Below are positions 1 through 11,097 of a stretch of 64,000 nucleotides of DNA, in pieces (the first letter of the stretch is position 1; every line of letters starts with the position of its first letter). The notes under the pieces were generated by a model. The model did not search any database. It was not told the origin of the DNA and saw only the letters and a program-made list of their open reading frames with translations. The DNA comes from Porpolomopsis calyptriformis. Taxonomy: Eukaryota > Basidiomycota > Agaricomycetes > Agaricales > Hygrophoraceae. The position numbers and the translations under genes were made by a program. The DNA is taken from positions 3,143,098 through 3,207,097 of the forward strand of contig OX621164.1 of NCBI GenBank assembly GCA_951640195.1, given 5' to 3'.

Positions 1-3000
1 CAACTTATCTTCGACATTTGGTCTCAGGAGTGATACGTGAAAAACTGGGTGGAGCTTCCAAGTTCCGGGGATGTTGATAAGATACGCAAGATCTGATACT
101 TGTTTCAGGATCTTGAATGGTCCAGTTCTTCGGTTATCTAGTTTCTTGGCAGGTCGAGTCGTCTTGATGTTCTTGGTGTCCAACCAAACTAAATCTCCGA
201 CTTTGAAGGAGGGAGAGAGTTTCCGTTTTTGATCGGCATATTTCTTCATTGATTCTGCGGCATGTGAAAGTGATTCGCCGGCACTCTTCTGAGCACGCGT
301 GAGACGTTCGTGAAAGGTGTTTGCTGCGGGGACATTACTCGGGGATTTGATTATGATCGGTAAATGAGGGTGACGGCCATATTCCAAATAGAAGGGTGAT
401 TGTGATGTGGAGGAGTGTTGTCGATTATTGTAAGCGAATTCGGCAGAAGCCAGCCATTCGGACCAGTCGTCTTGCATGAAATTGGTATAGAATCGTAGGT
501 AGACTTCGAGTTCTTGATTCGTTCGTTCGGTCTGACCATCGGTCTCGGGATGATAAGCAGTAGACAGTCCAGAAATGGTTCCTAGGAGTTTATTGAGGGC
601 TTCAGTGAATTTTGATGCGAACTGAACTCCACGATCAGAAATAATCTTCTTTGGCCATCCATGGTGTTTCCAAATATGATCACGGAAGAGTCGGGCAGCG
701 CCTTCTGATGAGAGATTGGAAGTCGTCGGAATAAAGTGGGCTCATTTTGTGAAACGATCGACGACTACCATCACGGCGTCGTATCCAAGCGAGTCAGGTA
801 GTTGAACAATGAGATCGACGGTTATCTCAGTCCATGGTTCGGTAGCGGGGGGTATAGGTTGTAGGAGTCCTGTCGGCTTCGAAGGATAATTCTTGTTTTG
901 TTGACAAGCAGGACAGGATCGTACGTAGTTGATAACGTCTTGAGAGACGCCATTCCAAACAAAGTTTCGGAGCACTAGCTCCTTCATCTTCTCAATGCCA
1001 GGGTGTCCAGCGTGGGGGTAGACGTGGGACAGTCGTATTATGTCTGTGCGCAGAGATACTTCCTCCGGCACCACAATTCGACCTTCAACATCGCGAACCA
1101 ACCCATCGGCTTGGTCCCAAAACAGTGAGGCATCCTCGATTCTCTGTGAGATCTTGTTCGGTATTGGTAGCTTGAAGCGTAATTTTGCGAAAAAGTCTGG
1201 TTCTGAAAGTTTGACGATCGAATTGATCCAATGTTCATCTGCGATTAAAATCTCGTCTTCCACCTCGCTTTTACCCTCGTCGAAATAATCCGGGCGCCTG
1301 GATAACCCATCGGCCTTGTTCTTTCTCCCTGGGACGTACTCGATTTTATACTCGTATCTTGATAAGATTTCTGACCAACGAGCACGTCGTCCAAACAATA
1401 CGCGAGCAGTATTGAAATATCTGAGGGCGAGACTGTCGGTACGAATCAGAAGGTCGTGTCGCGAACCTTCTAAAAGATGTCGCCATGCTTTAAGACAGTC
1501 TATTATCGCCAGAAGTTCAGCGTCGTGAGTTGGATATTTCTTTTCAGCAGGGGTTAAAGATCTTGAATGAAAGCCTACAGGTTTCCATTCGTTTTCATGT
1601 AGCTGAGACAGTATTCCTCCTAAGGCAAAACCAGAGGCGTCAGTCTCCAGGCAGTATGGCAGGTCTTGATCCGGTATTTCGAGGACAGGGGCATTCGTGA
1701 GGGAGTGTTTCAACTGATCAAAGGCGTGTTGTCGTTTGGAGGTCCATTCCCATATGGTATCTTTGCGGAGTAACTGGTTGAGTGGTTGGGCGATCTTTGA
1801 GAAGTCTTTGATATATTTTCTCCAGAAATTTGCGCTTCCGAGAAAGGATTGGAGTTGTTTGACGGTTCGAGGCTCGGGCCATTCGGCGATGGCTTTGACC
1901 TTCTTGGGATTGGTCCCGATATGACCTTTCGTTAAGGTCATCCCTAGATAGATCACCTCTTCTTTCTCGAATTGGCATTTGACGGGTTTGCAGGAGAGCT
2001 TGTTCTTCTTCATGATATCAAGGGTCTTGAACGTCCAGTTACGCAATTCTTCTAGATCATCTCCGCAGATGAGAATGTCATCGATATAGATAAAAACACA
2101 ACCTGATTTTAACACTTCAGCAAATCGCGTGTCGATCATCCGTTGGAACGTAGCTGGAGAATTCCGTAGACCAAAGAACATCACTCTTGGAACGTAGAGT
2201 CCCTTGACCGTGTTGAAAGCAGCTTTCCATTCGTCACCTTCTTTGATCCGAATGTTGTTAAATCCCCATCGGATATCCACGACTGTGAATAGCGCAGCAG
2301 ATCGTAATTTGGGTTGCTGAACGATTTGATGGAGAAGTGGTAAAGGATATCGGTCAGGAACGGTAAAGTGATTCAGATAACGGTAATCTTCGATTGGTCT
2401 GTATCCAGCGTCTTGTCCTTTCGCATTGATTTCTTCAGCTTTCTTGCTTAGGAAGAAGGGAGCGGCTTGAGGTGAGGTTCCTTTGAATATTCGTCCAGTA
2501 GCCACGTTTTCTCCCAAAAACTTCTCTAGGAAGTCTATCTCTCGAGGGGACATTGGGTAAGTCTTGTCATTCTGTGGTACGAAGTCATCTTTGAGATCAA
2601 TGACGTGATCAAATTCAGAATGAGGTGGAAGGCAATCGAAGGACTCCTTGGCAAAGACACTAGCATAGTCTTTCCAATAGACCTCCAGTACAAACTTTCG
2701 CATATCTTCCTCCACCGTGCTGGCTCTAGACTCGTCCGATTTTGAAATACTTGTTATCGCCAGCGAGACCGATTCTACCACAGAGGGCTCTGCTTCGCCG
2801 CTACAATACCGACGGGAAATCTCTTTGCCTCCGAGAGCCAGTGTTGAACTCTCCCAGTTGATACTAGGGTTTTAAGCTCTGAGCCATGGGTAGCCGAGGA
2901 TAATATCAAACTTGGATCCGAGGTCGGTCACTTCCAAACGGATCCTTTCAGTGTGTCCACCTGGAGCTTCTATCTAGACATCTGTGTCAAAAACGATCGG

Positions 3001-3300
3001 GCCTCCTCGGTTCTCTGACCCATCGGCATTCCGTACAGGGATTGGGGTTTCCAAATCCTGAAAAGTAAATTCGTGACGAGTTGCGAAATTCTCGTCTATA
3101 AAGTTTCCAGAAGCTCCGCTATCAATAAGACACGTGGCGGGGACACGTCGGCCACTGTCTGAAGTCTTGATCCAAACGTCCATCGTAAGTCCTGAATCGC
3201 CCTTTTCGATAGTACCGAGAGTTCGAAATAAATTGCAAGGAGCAATGGTACATCGAGTGGTATGGTTCGTAACATTGAGCGCATCGTCCGAACCTTTCAA
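1..3300 (-). pseudogene. pol of the old element (protease-RT-RNase H-integrase), broken
   Basis: Encodes an aspartic protease (LIDSGASGNFID), reverse transcriptase with YIDD, RNase H, an integrase zinc-binding H/C motif and the start of the DDE core. The frame is closed by three stops: TAG at 2974-2976 and TAA at 2872-2874 between protease and RT, and TGA at 742-744 right after VVVDRFTK, where the younger relative reads CGA (Arg). The last is consistent with one C-to-T change. Integrase frame continues past it towards position 1, with recognisable DRG and TDGQTERTNQE regions. It cannot make a full polyprotein as it stands. Confidence 0.9.
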
Positions 3301-4796
3301 AAACCCTGGGCCTTCAAGTCCGCTGCCAACCTCTTCTTCCGATCATCCGACCAATTGCGTATACCAGATTTTGCCATGTCCGACGGAGTCTCGCTCGTTG
3401 CCAGTGTAGCGGGCGAGCTGACGTTCTCCACGCGGGACTCAGTGGCAACGACACGTATGTCTCTGCCTCGTCCTCGTCCTCGTCCTCTGTAACCTCCTCT
3501 ACCTCGAAAGTATCCTCCTCGATGTGAGGAAGAGGCATCGGGTAAATTTTTCGCATCACCGGCGATTCGATTCGGGCAGGCGTTCGCGAAGTGGCCAGGT
3601 TGGCCGCAGGAGTAACAATTCCCATATGGGATCATATTGGTAGAAGAGGAAGGCTCTTCTCTCTTGACGGTGGGGGCTGCTGTCGTTTGGCGGGTCGTCG
3701 TTGCAGCCACATACGATCCTCGTGCAGGAAAGGGGTTAGAGTATTGGGGTCGGGACGTAGAGGACTGTTTCTGTGAGGCGAGAATGTCCTTTTGGTGTTG
3801 GTAATGTGTCGTGGCGTCCTTCCACTCTTGAAGGGTGGTAGGGACGGTGGGGAGTCGGTAGATATATTCAATGAACTCGGAATCGAGTCCAGCTTGGTAG
3901 AGATCGATGAGGGCGGCGTCGTTGAAACCGGTATCGACCTGTAAAGCGCCGAAGCGCAGGTTATAGTCTTCAATCTTCTTCCTTCCTTGGCGGAGATTCT
4001 TGATGTCGTTATGAGCGCGGGATTGTCTGTCGATTCCTTCGAACATTGATCGGAATCGAGTTACGAAGGCGGCCCAGGTAGCGGTTGGGCCAGTCCAGTT
4101 GACAATCCTCATGTCGTTAGTCTCCTTTTCAGACCAAGTTTGAGCCATCATGCCCTTCATGAAGGAAAGGGCAAAGGGAATCTTGTGTTCGTCGCGGTAT
4201 GGTTTTCCCATGAAGTATAATTCGCAGCTGTTAATAAATTTGTCGACGTCTTGTTGTCGACCCGTGAATTCATCCGGTTTGGCCATCTTTATCTCGATGG
4301 TGGGAGCGGCGGGAGGTTGAGGCTGAGGTCCCGGTGGGGGCTGAACTTGAGCTTGGGCAGCGAGTTGTTGGTGGAGATCTTGGATCTCTGCTGCCTGGTT
4401 CGCATTCGAGGTCTGAAGATTAGCCATTTCCCTCCGCAAATCATTCATGACTGCGAGGATTTCGTTGAGGTTGGGAACAGGGGGATTAGCGCGAGAACCC
4501 ATTGGATCTGGTGATGGTGAAGGTGAAGGTGTTGTTAAAGGTGAAGATGGTCGAGTCAGTTGTTGATACGGGAAGGGTTGATATCTAACAGTAGGGGGAG
4601 TGATGGGACGTTGTGAATGGGCGGCGGCGAGTAAGCGAGTTGTTTCGCTTCGAGTTCTTCCTAGAGCTTGTGTGATACTCGGCAAAGGAGAAGCTTGACT
4701 AGCTTCTTCGTTTGGATCTGGGAAGATTCGGGTTTGTGAGTAGAGCGATTGAGAAAGGGGATTGTTCTGCTCAGAGGGGTCGTAAAAGTCCTCGTC
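3297..4796 (-). pseudogene. gag of the old element, split near its 5' end by the nested element
   Basis: Gag-type protein with a predicted helical/coiled segment after the Met at 4500-4502, a retrotransposon gag core around WAAFVTRFRSMFEG, and one CCHC zinc knuckle (CYSCGQPGHFANAC) near the C-terminus, followed by an RGG-rich tail. Reading frame stays open upstream of that Met as far as the insertion point at 4796, and resumes at 11478 for about 15 codons with no ATG, so the true initiation site is uncertain. It ends at 3297, overlapping the protease frame by a few bases. Confidence 0.8.
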
Positions 4797-5164
4797 TGTT
4801 ATGATTCGGTAGTCGAAGGGTTTTACTTCTCGCGTTGGAGGGGCTGATGGAGGAAATGGAATTCGACTAAAGAGTGGGGGAGCTAACTAGGAATCGAACT
4901 TATCCTACTGACTAGAAATCAGGCTTTATATACTAACTACCTGAGTCGCCATGAGTCAGTCATATGTACGATTACAAAGCGGAATCCGGAATGTGACTAG
5001 TGAAGAGTCACGAAAAGAATATCGGAAACGGAATGTGACTCGTGAAGAGTCGAAAGGAAGGTACATGTGATCAGTCTCTATGTATAGAATGGTAAAACGG
5101 AAGGATAGACGGAATAGAGACTAATCAAGTATGACTAAGAGAAAAGAAAAAGATGTCCGTGACA
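4797..5164 (-). repeat. 3' LTR of the young element
   Basis: 368 bp, TG...CA ends, matching 11110-11477 base for base by eye. Contains a TATA box (4924-4932) and the GAATCGAACTT block (4891-4901) discussed with the primer site. Next to the target duplication TCGTC at 4792-4796. Confidence 0.95.
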
Positions 5165-5244
5165 TACACCCACACTAAAAGGAATTTCGTCCCGAAATTC
5201 GAGGCGGCTTCGAGAGTGTTGATGGGTGTGGAGGAGGGGAAGGA

Positions 5245-5835
5245 CTAGGTTGAGTCCTTGTTGGAGGCGATGGTCGACAGGGAAATAATGTCGACCGGGG
5301 AAATGTCGTCGTCATCGGGGATGGTGATGGGGTTCGACGACGAACCGGGGGGAACGATGAGCGGACCCGGGAAAACAGGGGGAACTGGAGAATCAAGATG
5401 GGGAAGTACCTTTGTGACTTCCTCGTACTTTGCCTCCCAGTGTTTGGCCTGCTCTCGCCAGTACTCGCTCGCTCTTCTCTTCCCGTCCAAACTCATTCCT
5501 TGGTTGTACAACTCTTCGTTCAGTCTCGCGATCTCGTTCTTGTAGTAATCGATATCCCTCTGTAGTGACTCGATGATCTGCTCGGGTGGGATGGGTGGAG
5601 CGACGATTTCCTCTGGCCATATGGGAAGATCCCGATTTCGTGCGCGACGGTTGTGCTGCCAGAGTTGTCCGGCGAGTTGTCCGGCGAGCTCGGCTTCACC
5701 GTAAGCGGAGGAGGTGGAAGCGAGCGGAGGGGGAGCGCGACGAGGGGGTTGCCCTCCAGTGGACATGTGAGGAGCGCGGGGTGGACGACCACCAGTAGAC
5801 TTGCGGGCAGTTTGGTGCGAGCGTTCGGCGGGCAT
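5245..5835 (-). CDS. ORF3 of the young element, with a histone H3 tail-like N-terminus
   Basis: A 196-residue protein encoded after pol on the same strand, in the position where some LTR elements carry an extra gene. Residues 8-16 read QTARKSTGG, identical to residues 5-13 of histone H3, including the Lys9 equivalent (Lys12 here); the next residues RPPR resemble H3 KAPR, and a partial second STGG block follows at about residue 25. Residues about 85-145 form a charged helical, probably coiled-coil segment; the C-terminus is Pro/Ser/Asp rich. No signal peptide, membrane segment or envelope feature is visible. Codons are intact and start 120 bp after the pol stop. Function unknown; the histone-like start suggests interaction with chromatin readers, which is inference. 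Confidence 0.8.
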   Translation of the reverse strand: MPAERSHQTARKSTGGRPPRAPHMSTGGQPPRRAPPPLASTSSAYGEAELAGQLAGQLWQHNRRARNRDLPIWPEEIVAPPIPPEQIIESLQRDIDYYKNEIARLNEELYNQGMSLDGKRRASEYWREQAKHWEAKYEEVTKVLPHLDSPVPPVFPGPLIVPPGSSSNPITIPDDDDISPVDIISLSTIASNKDST

Positions 5836-5955
5836 AGTGAGATCGATTTCTTGAGAAAGATGGAAACGAAAGAGATTATAAGGAAGAGTCGGAGTTTGGA
5901 AAAGGTGACAAAAGTGAAAATATAAACGAGGGGAGTTGATACCGTGAAAGAGTAA
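5836..5955 (-). promoter_or_regulatory. Possible internal promoter for ORF3
   Basis: The 120 bp between pol and ORF3 read, on the coding strand, as pyrimidine-rich blocks around a TTATAAT sequence, followed by more CT-rich tract up to the ATG. TATA-like motifs plus CT tracts are common in fungal core promoters. This is composition-based only; a spliced or reinitiated transcript could serve instead. Confidence 0.3.
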
Positions 5956-8900
5956 TTAGGTCGCCGTTTGAATTGATTGTTCGTATTCTAGAATTCGTTC
6001 TTTCGCATGGAGAAGGTTCTTCTTCGGTTCCCAGGTTGCTTCTTCAATGGGATAGCCGACCCATTTGACCAAATACGTACGACGTCGGGTGGACCCGTGA
6101 TGTTGGAGAATTTGTTCGACCTCATATTCTTCTTTCTCTTGAATGATATCCGGAGGTGGACGGAGATTATCATCTACTTCCTCTGGATGGAGATCGGAAT
6201 TAATGTTAGCGGGTCTCAGGAGTGAAACGTGAAAGACGTTGTGTATTTTCCATGATAAGGGGAGGGCCAGGCGATAAGAGACTTTTCCGATTTTCTCTAG
6301 AACTTTGAACGGTCCAGTGCGTCGGACATCAAGTTTGAGGGTTGGACGACCTGTTTTTAAGTTACGAGTATCAAGATAAACAAATTGACCTATTTGGAGT
6401 TGGGTATCTTTCCGTTTACGATCTGCGAAGCGTTTCATGGTTTCGGCCGCTGTGTTTAGAGCTTTTGTGGCTTCTTCACGGGCTTCTGTGAGATGATCGT
6501 GGAAGGCATTTGCTGCGGGGTTGGAAGTAGGGGTCGCAGGGACAGATGGGACGAAGGGATGTTGACCAGTATCAAGATAAAAGGGAGTGTGTTTCGTCGA
6601 GGAGTGCTGTCGGTTGTTATAAGCGAATTCAGCTGGGGATAGCCAGTTGGACCAATCGTCTTGCATAAAGTTTGTATATAAACGAAGGTATTGTTCAAGT
6701 TCCTGATTGGTGCGTTCCGTTTGACCATCAGTTTGGGGATGATAAGCGGTGGATAGACCGGAGATGATTCCCAAATGAGTATTGAGAGCTTTCGCAAATT
6801 TGGAAGCAAACTGAGTTCCTCGATCGGTTATGATCTTCTTTGGCCAGCCGTGGTGTTTCCATATATTGTCCCTGAAGAGTTTTGCGACTCCTTCTGCAGA
6901 AATATTTGATGTCGTCGGAATAAAGTGAGCGCGTTTGGTAAAACGGTCGACAACGACTAAGACAGCATCGTAGCCAGATGATTGGGGGAGTTCCACGATT
7001 AGATCGGCGGTGATTTCTTCCCAAGGTCGAGACGAAGGGGGAATGGGTTCTAGGAGACCTGCAGGCTTCGAAGGATAAAGCTTGACTTGTTGGCAGGTCG
7101 GACAAGATGATACGAATACACGGATGTCAGGGGCAGCACTACTCCAGGTGTAGTTCCGCAACACAAGCTCACGTGTCTTCTCGATTCCGGGATGGCCTCC
7201 ATGGGGCAGGGAGTGGGTCAATCGAATTATCTCTGTGCGTAGCAATACGTCTGCTGGCACGACAATACGATCTCCTGCATCTCTCACAATTCCGTCAGTG
7301 AAGGAGTAGCCGGAAGAGGGATCGGATAACTTGATGCGAATATCCTCTGGGATTTCGTTGAAGTCGGGAAAGCGAAGTCTTGACATAAAGGAAGGTTCGG
7401 ACATAGAAATGATAGCATTGATGAAACGTTCGGGGGGGAGGAGGGCTTGGCCTTCTGGTTCTTCTTTTTCTGTACGACGGTGGTCGGGTCGGCGGGAGAG
7501 TCCATCGGCTTTGTTTTTGACTCCAGGGGAATACTCGATTTTGAAGTCGAATCTACCTAAGAATTCCATCCAACGTGCTTGTCGTCTGGAAAGGGATCTG
7601 TTCTGCATGAAATACTTGAGCGCCAAATTGTCCGTTTTTATCAACACAGTATCCCTTGCGCCCTCTAAAAGATAGCGCCAATACTTGAGGGAAGTGACGA
7701 TTGCAAGCATTTCCAGATCATGGGTAGGATAGTTGTATTCGGCAGGGAGTAGAGACTTCGAGAAAAAGCCAACGGGGTGCCAACCGTTGTCGTGTTTCTG
7801 AGACAAGACCGCGCCAATACCGAAATCTGAGGCATCAGTCTCCAAGAGGTAAGGAAGGTCCGGCCGTGGGGTAAGAAGGACAGGGGCTGTAGTGACGAGA
7901 TGTTTGAGTTGCTCAAAGGCTTTTTGACACAAGGGAGACCAATCCCAAGGTTGGTCTTTCCGCAAAAGGCCACAAAGGGGACGAACGACTGAGGAGAAAC
8001 TTTTGATGTAACGACGCCAGAAGTTAGTGGTGCCAAGGAAGGATTGGAGGTCTCGCAGCTTTTGGGGCGTCGGCCAATTGATGATGGCGTCTACCTTCTT
8101 TGGATTGATGGCGAGTTGACCTTTGCTGATGATTGTACCAAGGTATGTAACAGAGGTCTTCTCCATTTGGCATTTGACGGGTTTGGCGGATAGTTGATTC
8201 TTCTCCATGAGTTTAAGGGTTTCATCAGTCCAGTGGCGGATTTCTTCGGGGGTGTCGCCCATAATGAGAATGTCGTCAATATAAATGTGGACACAGCCAG
8301 AGTCCAAAACGGTTTTAAAGAGAACGTCTATCATTCGTTGGAAAGATGCTGGGGAGTTCCGTAGTCCAAAGAACATAACGGTCGGCTCGAAGAGTCCTCG
8401 ATTGGTGATGAAAGCTGCTTTCCATTCGTCACCTTCCTTGAGTCGTATGTTGTTAAATCCCCATCGAATATCGATGACTGTAAAGAGTGAAGCAGTAGCA
8501 AGCTTCGGTACTTGGAGGATTTCCGATAGAAGGGGAAGGGGGTAACGATCAGGAATGGTCTTTGAGTTGATGTAGCGATAGTCCTGGATGGGACGTAGAC
8601 CAGCACTGAGACCTTTAGCATTGATCTCTTCAGCTTTTTTTGCAAAGAAGAAAGGAGCAGCTTGTGGTGATTTCGATGGACGTATCTGACCTGTTCTGAG
8701 ATTTTCGTCAATAAACTTATTAAGTTCCACCTGTTCATAGGGGGAAAGGGGATAGAGTTTTCCGACTTGAAATTTGGTGTTCGGGTAGAGGTTGATCGCA
8801 TGATCGAAGGAGCGTCGAGGAGGAAGTTTGTCGAATTCTGCGGTATGGAAAACACGCCAGAAAATGTGATAACGACTGGGAATGAAGGATTTGATATCCT

Positions 8901-9576
8901 CCTCGATGGAAACTGGTCGGGAGTGGTCAACTCCGACCAAACGGATAAAGGAGTCATGTTTCAGACTCGAATCAAAGACGTAGAGTTCTTCCTGTGGGGG
9001 CAACACTCCGACTCGCATACTACTGAACAGCGTGTCACCAGACGCAAAGGTTAAGGTGCCTTTTGTCCAATTGATGGTGGGGTTGTGTCGCAAGAGCCAT
9101 GGGAAGCCGAGGATGACCTGTTGCTTTTTTCCTAAGTTGGTGACCTCCAACCGGATTCGTTCTCGAAAAGATAGATCTGGTGCCTCGATAAACAGGTCTG
9201 TGTCGTGCGTGATGGGACCTCCTCGGTTCTCGGAACCATCAGCGTTTCGTACCGGTACAACCTCATCCAACGGATAGGTCGATATCTCCATTTGACGAAC
9301 GAATGCTTCGTCAATAAAATTCCCTGAGGCGCCAGAGTCAATGAGTGCTATGATAGCCACTCGTCGAAGATTGTCGGCACTCGTGATCCAAAGATAGAAT
9401 TCGAGAGCGCCTTTGCCCTGTTCAAGTGTGCCAAGAAAACGAAAACTTTTCATAGATGGTGGTACACATACATGGGACACAGCCAAAGTGCTCGGGCTTT
9501 TAGCACTTGGCCGGACTAAAAATCCTTTTGCTCTTTTAACGCTCGAGCTAGCGCAGCCCGTCTCTCCTTGTTCCAA
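5956..9576 (-). CDS. pol polyprotein with C-terminal chromodomain
   Basis: Open frame of 1206 residues. In order: aspartic protease (ALIDSGASGNFID, about residue 80), RT (RYPLPL, then YIDDIL), RNase H (LETDAS), integrase zinc-binding region (H-x4-H...C-x2-C), the DDE core (D in ADLIVELP, D in ITDRGTQFA, E in TDGQTERTNQE), a GPF module, and a chromodomain (about residues 1145-1200). The chromodomain keeps all three aromatic-cage positions of HP1-type readers: Tyr in EYEVEQIL, Trp and Tyr in LVKWVGY. Chromodomains of this class guide integration to H3K9-methylated chromatin in related elements. It overlaps gag by 61 bp in the -1 frame, so it is probably made by frameshifting rather than from the ATG at 9576. 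No stops or gaps: likely functional. Confidence 0.95.
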   Translation of the reverse strand: MEQGETGCASSSVKRAKGFLVRPSAKSPSTLAVSHVCVPPSMKSFRFLGTLEQGKGALEFYLWITSADNLRRVAIIALIDSGASGNFIDEAFVRQMEISTYPLDEVVPVRNADGSENRGGPITHDTDLFIEAPDLSFRERIRLEVTNLGKKQQVILGFPWLLRHNPTINWTKGTLTFASGDTLFSSMRVGVLPPQEELYVFDSSLKHDSFIRLVGVDHSRPVSIEEDIKSFIPSRYHIFWRVFHTAEFDKLPPRRSFDHAINLYPNTKFQVGKLYPLSPYEQVELNKFIDENLRTGQIRPSKSPQAAPFFFAKKAEEINAKGLSAGLRPIQDYRYINSKTIPDRYPLPLLSEILQVPKLATASLFTVIDIRWGFNNIRLKEGDEWKAAFITNRGLFEPTVMFFGLRNSPASFQRMIDVLFKTVLDSGCVHIYIDDILIMGDTPEEIRHWTDETLKLMEKNQLSAKPVKCQMEKTSVTYLGTIISKGQLAINPKKVDAIINWPTPQKLRDLQSFLGTTNFWRRYIKSFSSVVRPLCGLLRKDQPWDWSPLCQKAFEQLKHLVTTAPVLLTPRPDLPYLLETDASDFGIGAVLSQKHDNGWHPVGFFSKSLLPAEYNYPTHDLEMLAIVTSLKYWRYLLEGARDTVLIKTDNLALKYFMQNRSLSRRQARWMEFLGRFDFKIEYSPGVKNKADGLSRRPDHRRTEKEEPEGQALLPPERFINAIISMSEPSFMSRLRFPDFNEIPEDIRIKLSDPSSGYSFTDGIVRDAGDRIVVPADVLLRTEIIRLTHSLPHGGHPGIEKTRELVLRNYTWSSAAPDIRVFVSSCPTCQQVKLYPSKPAGLLEPIPPSSRPWEEITADLIVELPQSSGYDAVLVVVDRFTKRAHFIPTTSNISAEGVAKLFRDNIWKHHGWPKKIITDRGTQFASKFAKALNTHLGIISGLSTAYHPQTDGQTERTNQELEQYLRLYTNFMQDDWSNWLSPAEFAYNNRQHSSTKHTPFYLDTGQHPFVPSVPATPTSNPAANAFHDHLTEAREEATKALNTAAETMKRFADRKRKDTQLQIGQFVYLDTRNLKTGRPTLKLDVRRTGPFKVLEKIGKVSYRLALPLSWKIHNVFHVSLLRPANINSDLHPEEVDDNLRPPPDIIQEKEEYEVEQILQHHGSTRRRTYLVKWVGYPIEEATWEPKKNLLHAKERILEYEQSIQTAT

Positions 9577-10934
9577 TTTGCGATTCCCATATCCTTCAAG
9601 TCGTCCTTTGCCATCCTTTTTTCCTTTTCGTCGTCCTCTGGTACTTCCTCTATCCGCGCCTCCGATTCTTCTGTATCGACCCGATTGATCGTTCGGACAT
9701 TCCGTCCTTTGCCTCGACCGCGATTTCCTCCTTTTCCTCGAGTAGAGTTTGAGGATTCTTGACGTGCCGGAACGTCTTCAGCACGTGGACTTCGGCATTC
9801 GTTGGCATAGTGTCCCTTTTTGCCACAATTGTAGCAAGTGATGGAGGAGTTGTCTCGTTTCGCTGTCTTGAGAGAGGCTTCTCTCGATTCTTGTTTGATC
9901 GGGGATGAAGTGGTGGTGGTGGTGGAGCGGGAAGGGTTTCCTCGTGGACTCGGTTTGGCTTCAGACTTTTTTCCTTTTTGATCTCGACTTGACCACAATG
10001 CTTGTTCGGCTCGTTGTTCCTGGTACTGTTCTTCGAATTGGGCCGCTTTTGTCGTCCAGTCCAGCAAAGTCGACGGCATATTGTCCATCGAGTAGATCCG
10101 CGTTCGGATCGGCTGGGGGAGTCCGGCTTTGTAAAACCGAAGTAGAGCGGTTTCGTTGTACTCAGTTCTTGCTGCGTGTTGCATGAACCGAAGGTTGTAG
10201 TCTTCTATCGTTCCTGTCATCTTCACTTTTTCTAGCTCGATCCGCGCTTTCGCCGCTGGGTTGATCCTTCCGAAAGCTTCCCTGAAATCGTCCAAAAACG
10301 TTGCGTAGTCCCATACGAAATTCCTCGTCCTGTCAACTCCTTCTGTGAACAGTCGTCCCCAGGCCCGTGGATTGCCTTCACCGAGGTAAGAGAGCATATA
10401 GATGATCTTCTGCTTGTCGTTGTAGTCTTTGACCACAAAGTTGAGTCGACATTGATGAATGAAATCTTCAAGCTTCTCGGAGGTTCCATCATACTCGGTT
10501 GGATCGGCGATTTTGATTTTGGTGGGGGCTGGAAGTGTGGGGGGAGCAGTCGTCTGGGTGGGTAGTTGACTGGGAAAGGCTGGTTGGGATGGAGGTTGGA
10601 CGGATTGGGTTCTTCTTGTGGGATAAACGAAAGGATTCGAGGGGGAAAGTCCAGGTCCTCGAAGTACAGATCGTCGTCGTGGAGGGGTGGCTGGTTCAGA
10701 TTCTTCGCGTCGACTTTCTTTGAGAGCTTTCAGTTCCTTTCGGAGCTCATCGTTGACGTCGACTTCGTTATAGTACCAACCGCGGAACTGGTCGATTTGT
10801 GCTCTTAAATCTCTGAGCTCTTGTTCCATGTTAAATGGGACGACGTCTTCTTCTTCTTCTTGAATGGTAGAGGGGATGTTACTTGGTCCTGGTGCGGGAA
10901 CGGATTGATCGGCTTCGTACTCTTGTTGAGACAT
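9516..10934 (-). CDS. gag of the young element
   Basis: 472 residues. An acidic N-terminus and short coiled-coil segment are followed by a Ty3-type gag core (about residues 150-310; DDFREAFGRI is typical) and one CCHC zinc knuckle (CYNCGKKGHYANEC, about residue 375) with flanking basic RGKGG-rich sequence that would bind RNA. The start at 10934 lies 175 bp from the 5' LTR. The 3' end overlaps pol; a run of five T in the coding strand sits directly before the gag stop, a plausible -1 slip site (TTT to TTT). Confidence 0.92.
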   Translation of the reverse strand: MSQQEYEADQSVPAPGPSNIPSTIQEEEEDVVPFNMEQELRDLRAQIDQFRGWYYNEVDVNDELRKELKALKESRREESEPATPPRRRSVLRGPGLSPSNPFVYPTRRTQSVQPPSQPAFPSQLPTQTTAPPTLPAPTKIKIADPTEYDGTSEKLEDFIHQCRLNFVVKDYNDKQKIIYMLSYLGEGNPRAWGRLFTEGVDRTRNFVWDYATFLDDFREAFGRINPAAKARIELEKVKMTGTIEDYNLRFMQHAARTEYNETALLRFYKAGLPQPIRTRIYSMDNMPSTLLDWTTKAAQFEEQYQEQRAEQALWSSRDQKGKKSEAKPSPRGNPSRSTTTTTSSPIKQESREASLKTAKRDNSSITCYNCGKKGHYANECRSPRAEDVPARQESSNSTRGKGGNRGRGKGRNVRTINRVDTEESEARIEEVPEDDEKEKRMAKDDLKDMGIANWNKERRAALARALKEQKDF

Positions 10935-11097
10935 TGGTGTCAGTGATGATGATGAGGGGGAAAGGGGGATGATGGATTGTGCGGGGGTTTGGAATACTAT
11001 TGGTTGAAAGGGAGTATCTGAATCTGCAGATGAGAAGATTGACCTTGTTAAGTCTTCGGCAGGATCCAGAGTGGAAGTGGTTTGATGCGCAAGAAGG

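Noticed and set aside
8331..8957. 208-codon frame overlapping pol on the same strand
   Set aside because: It is a shadow of the intact pol frame, with no domain of its own.
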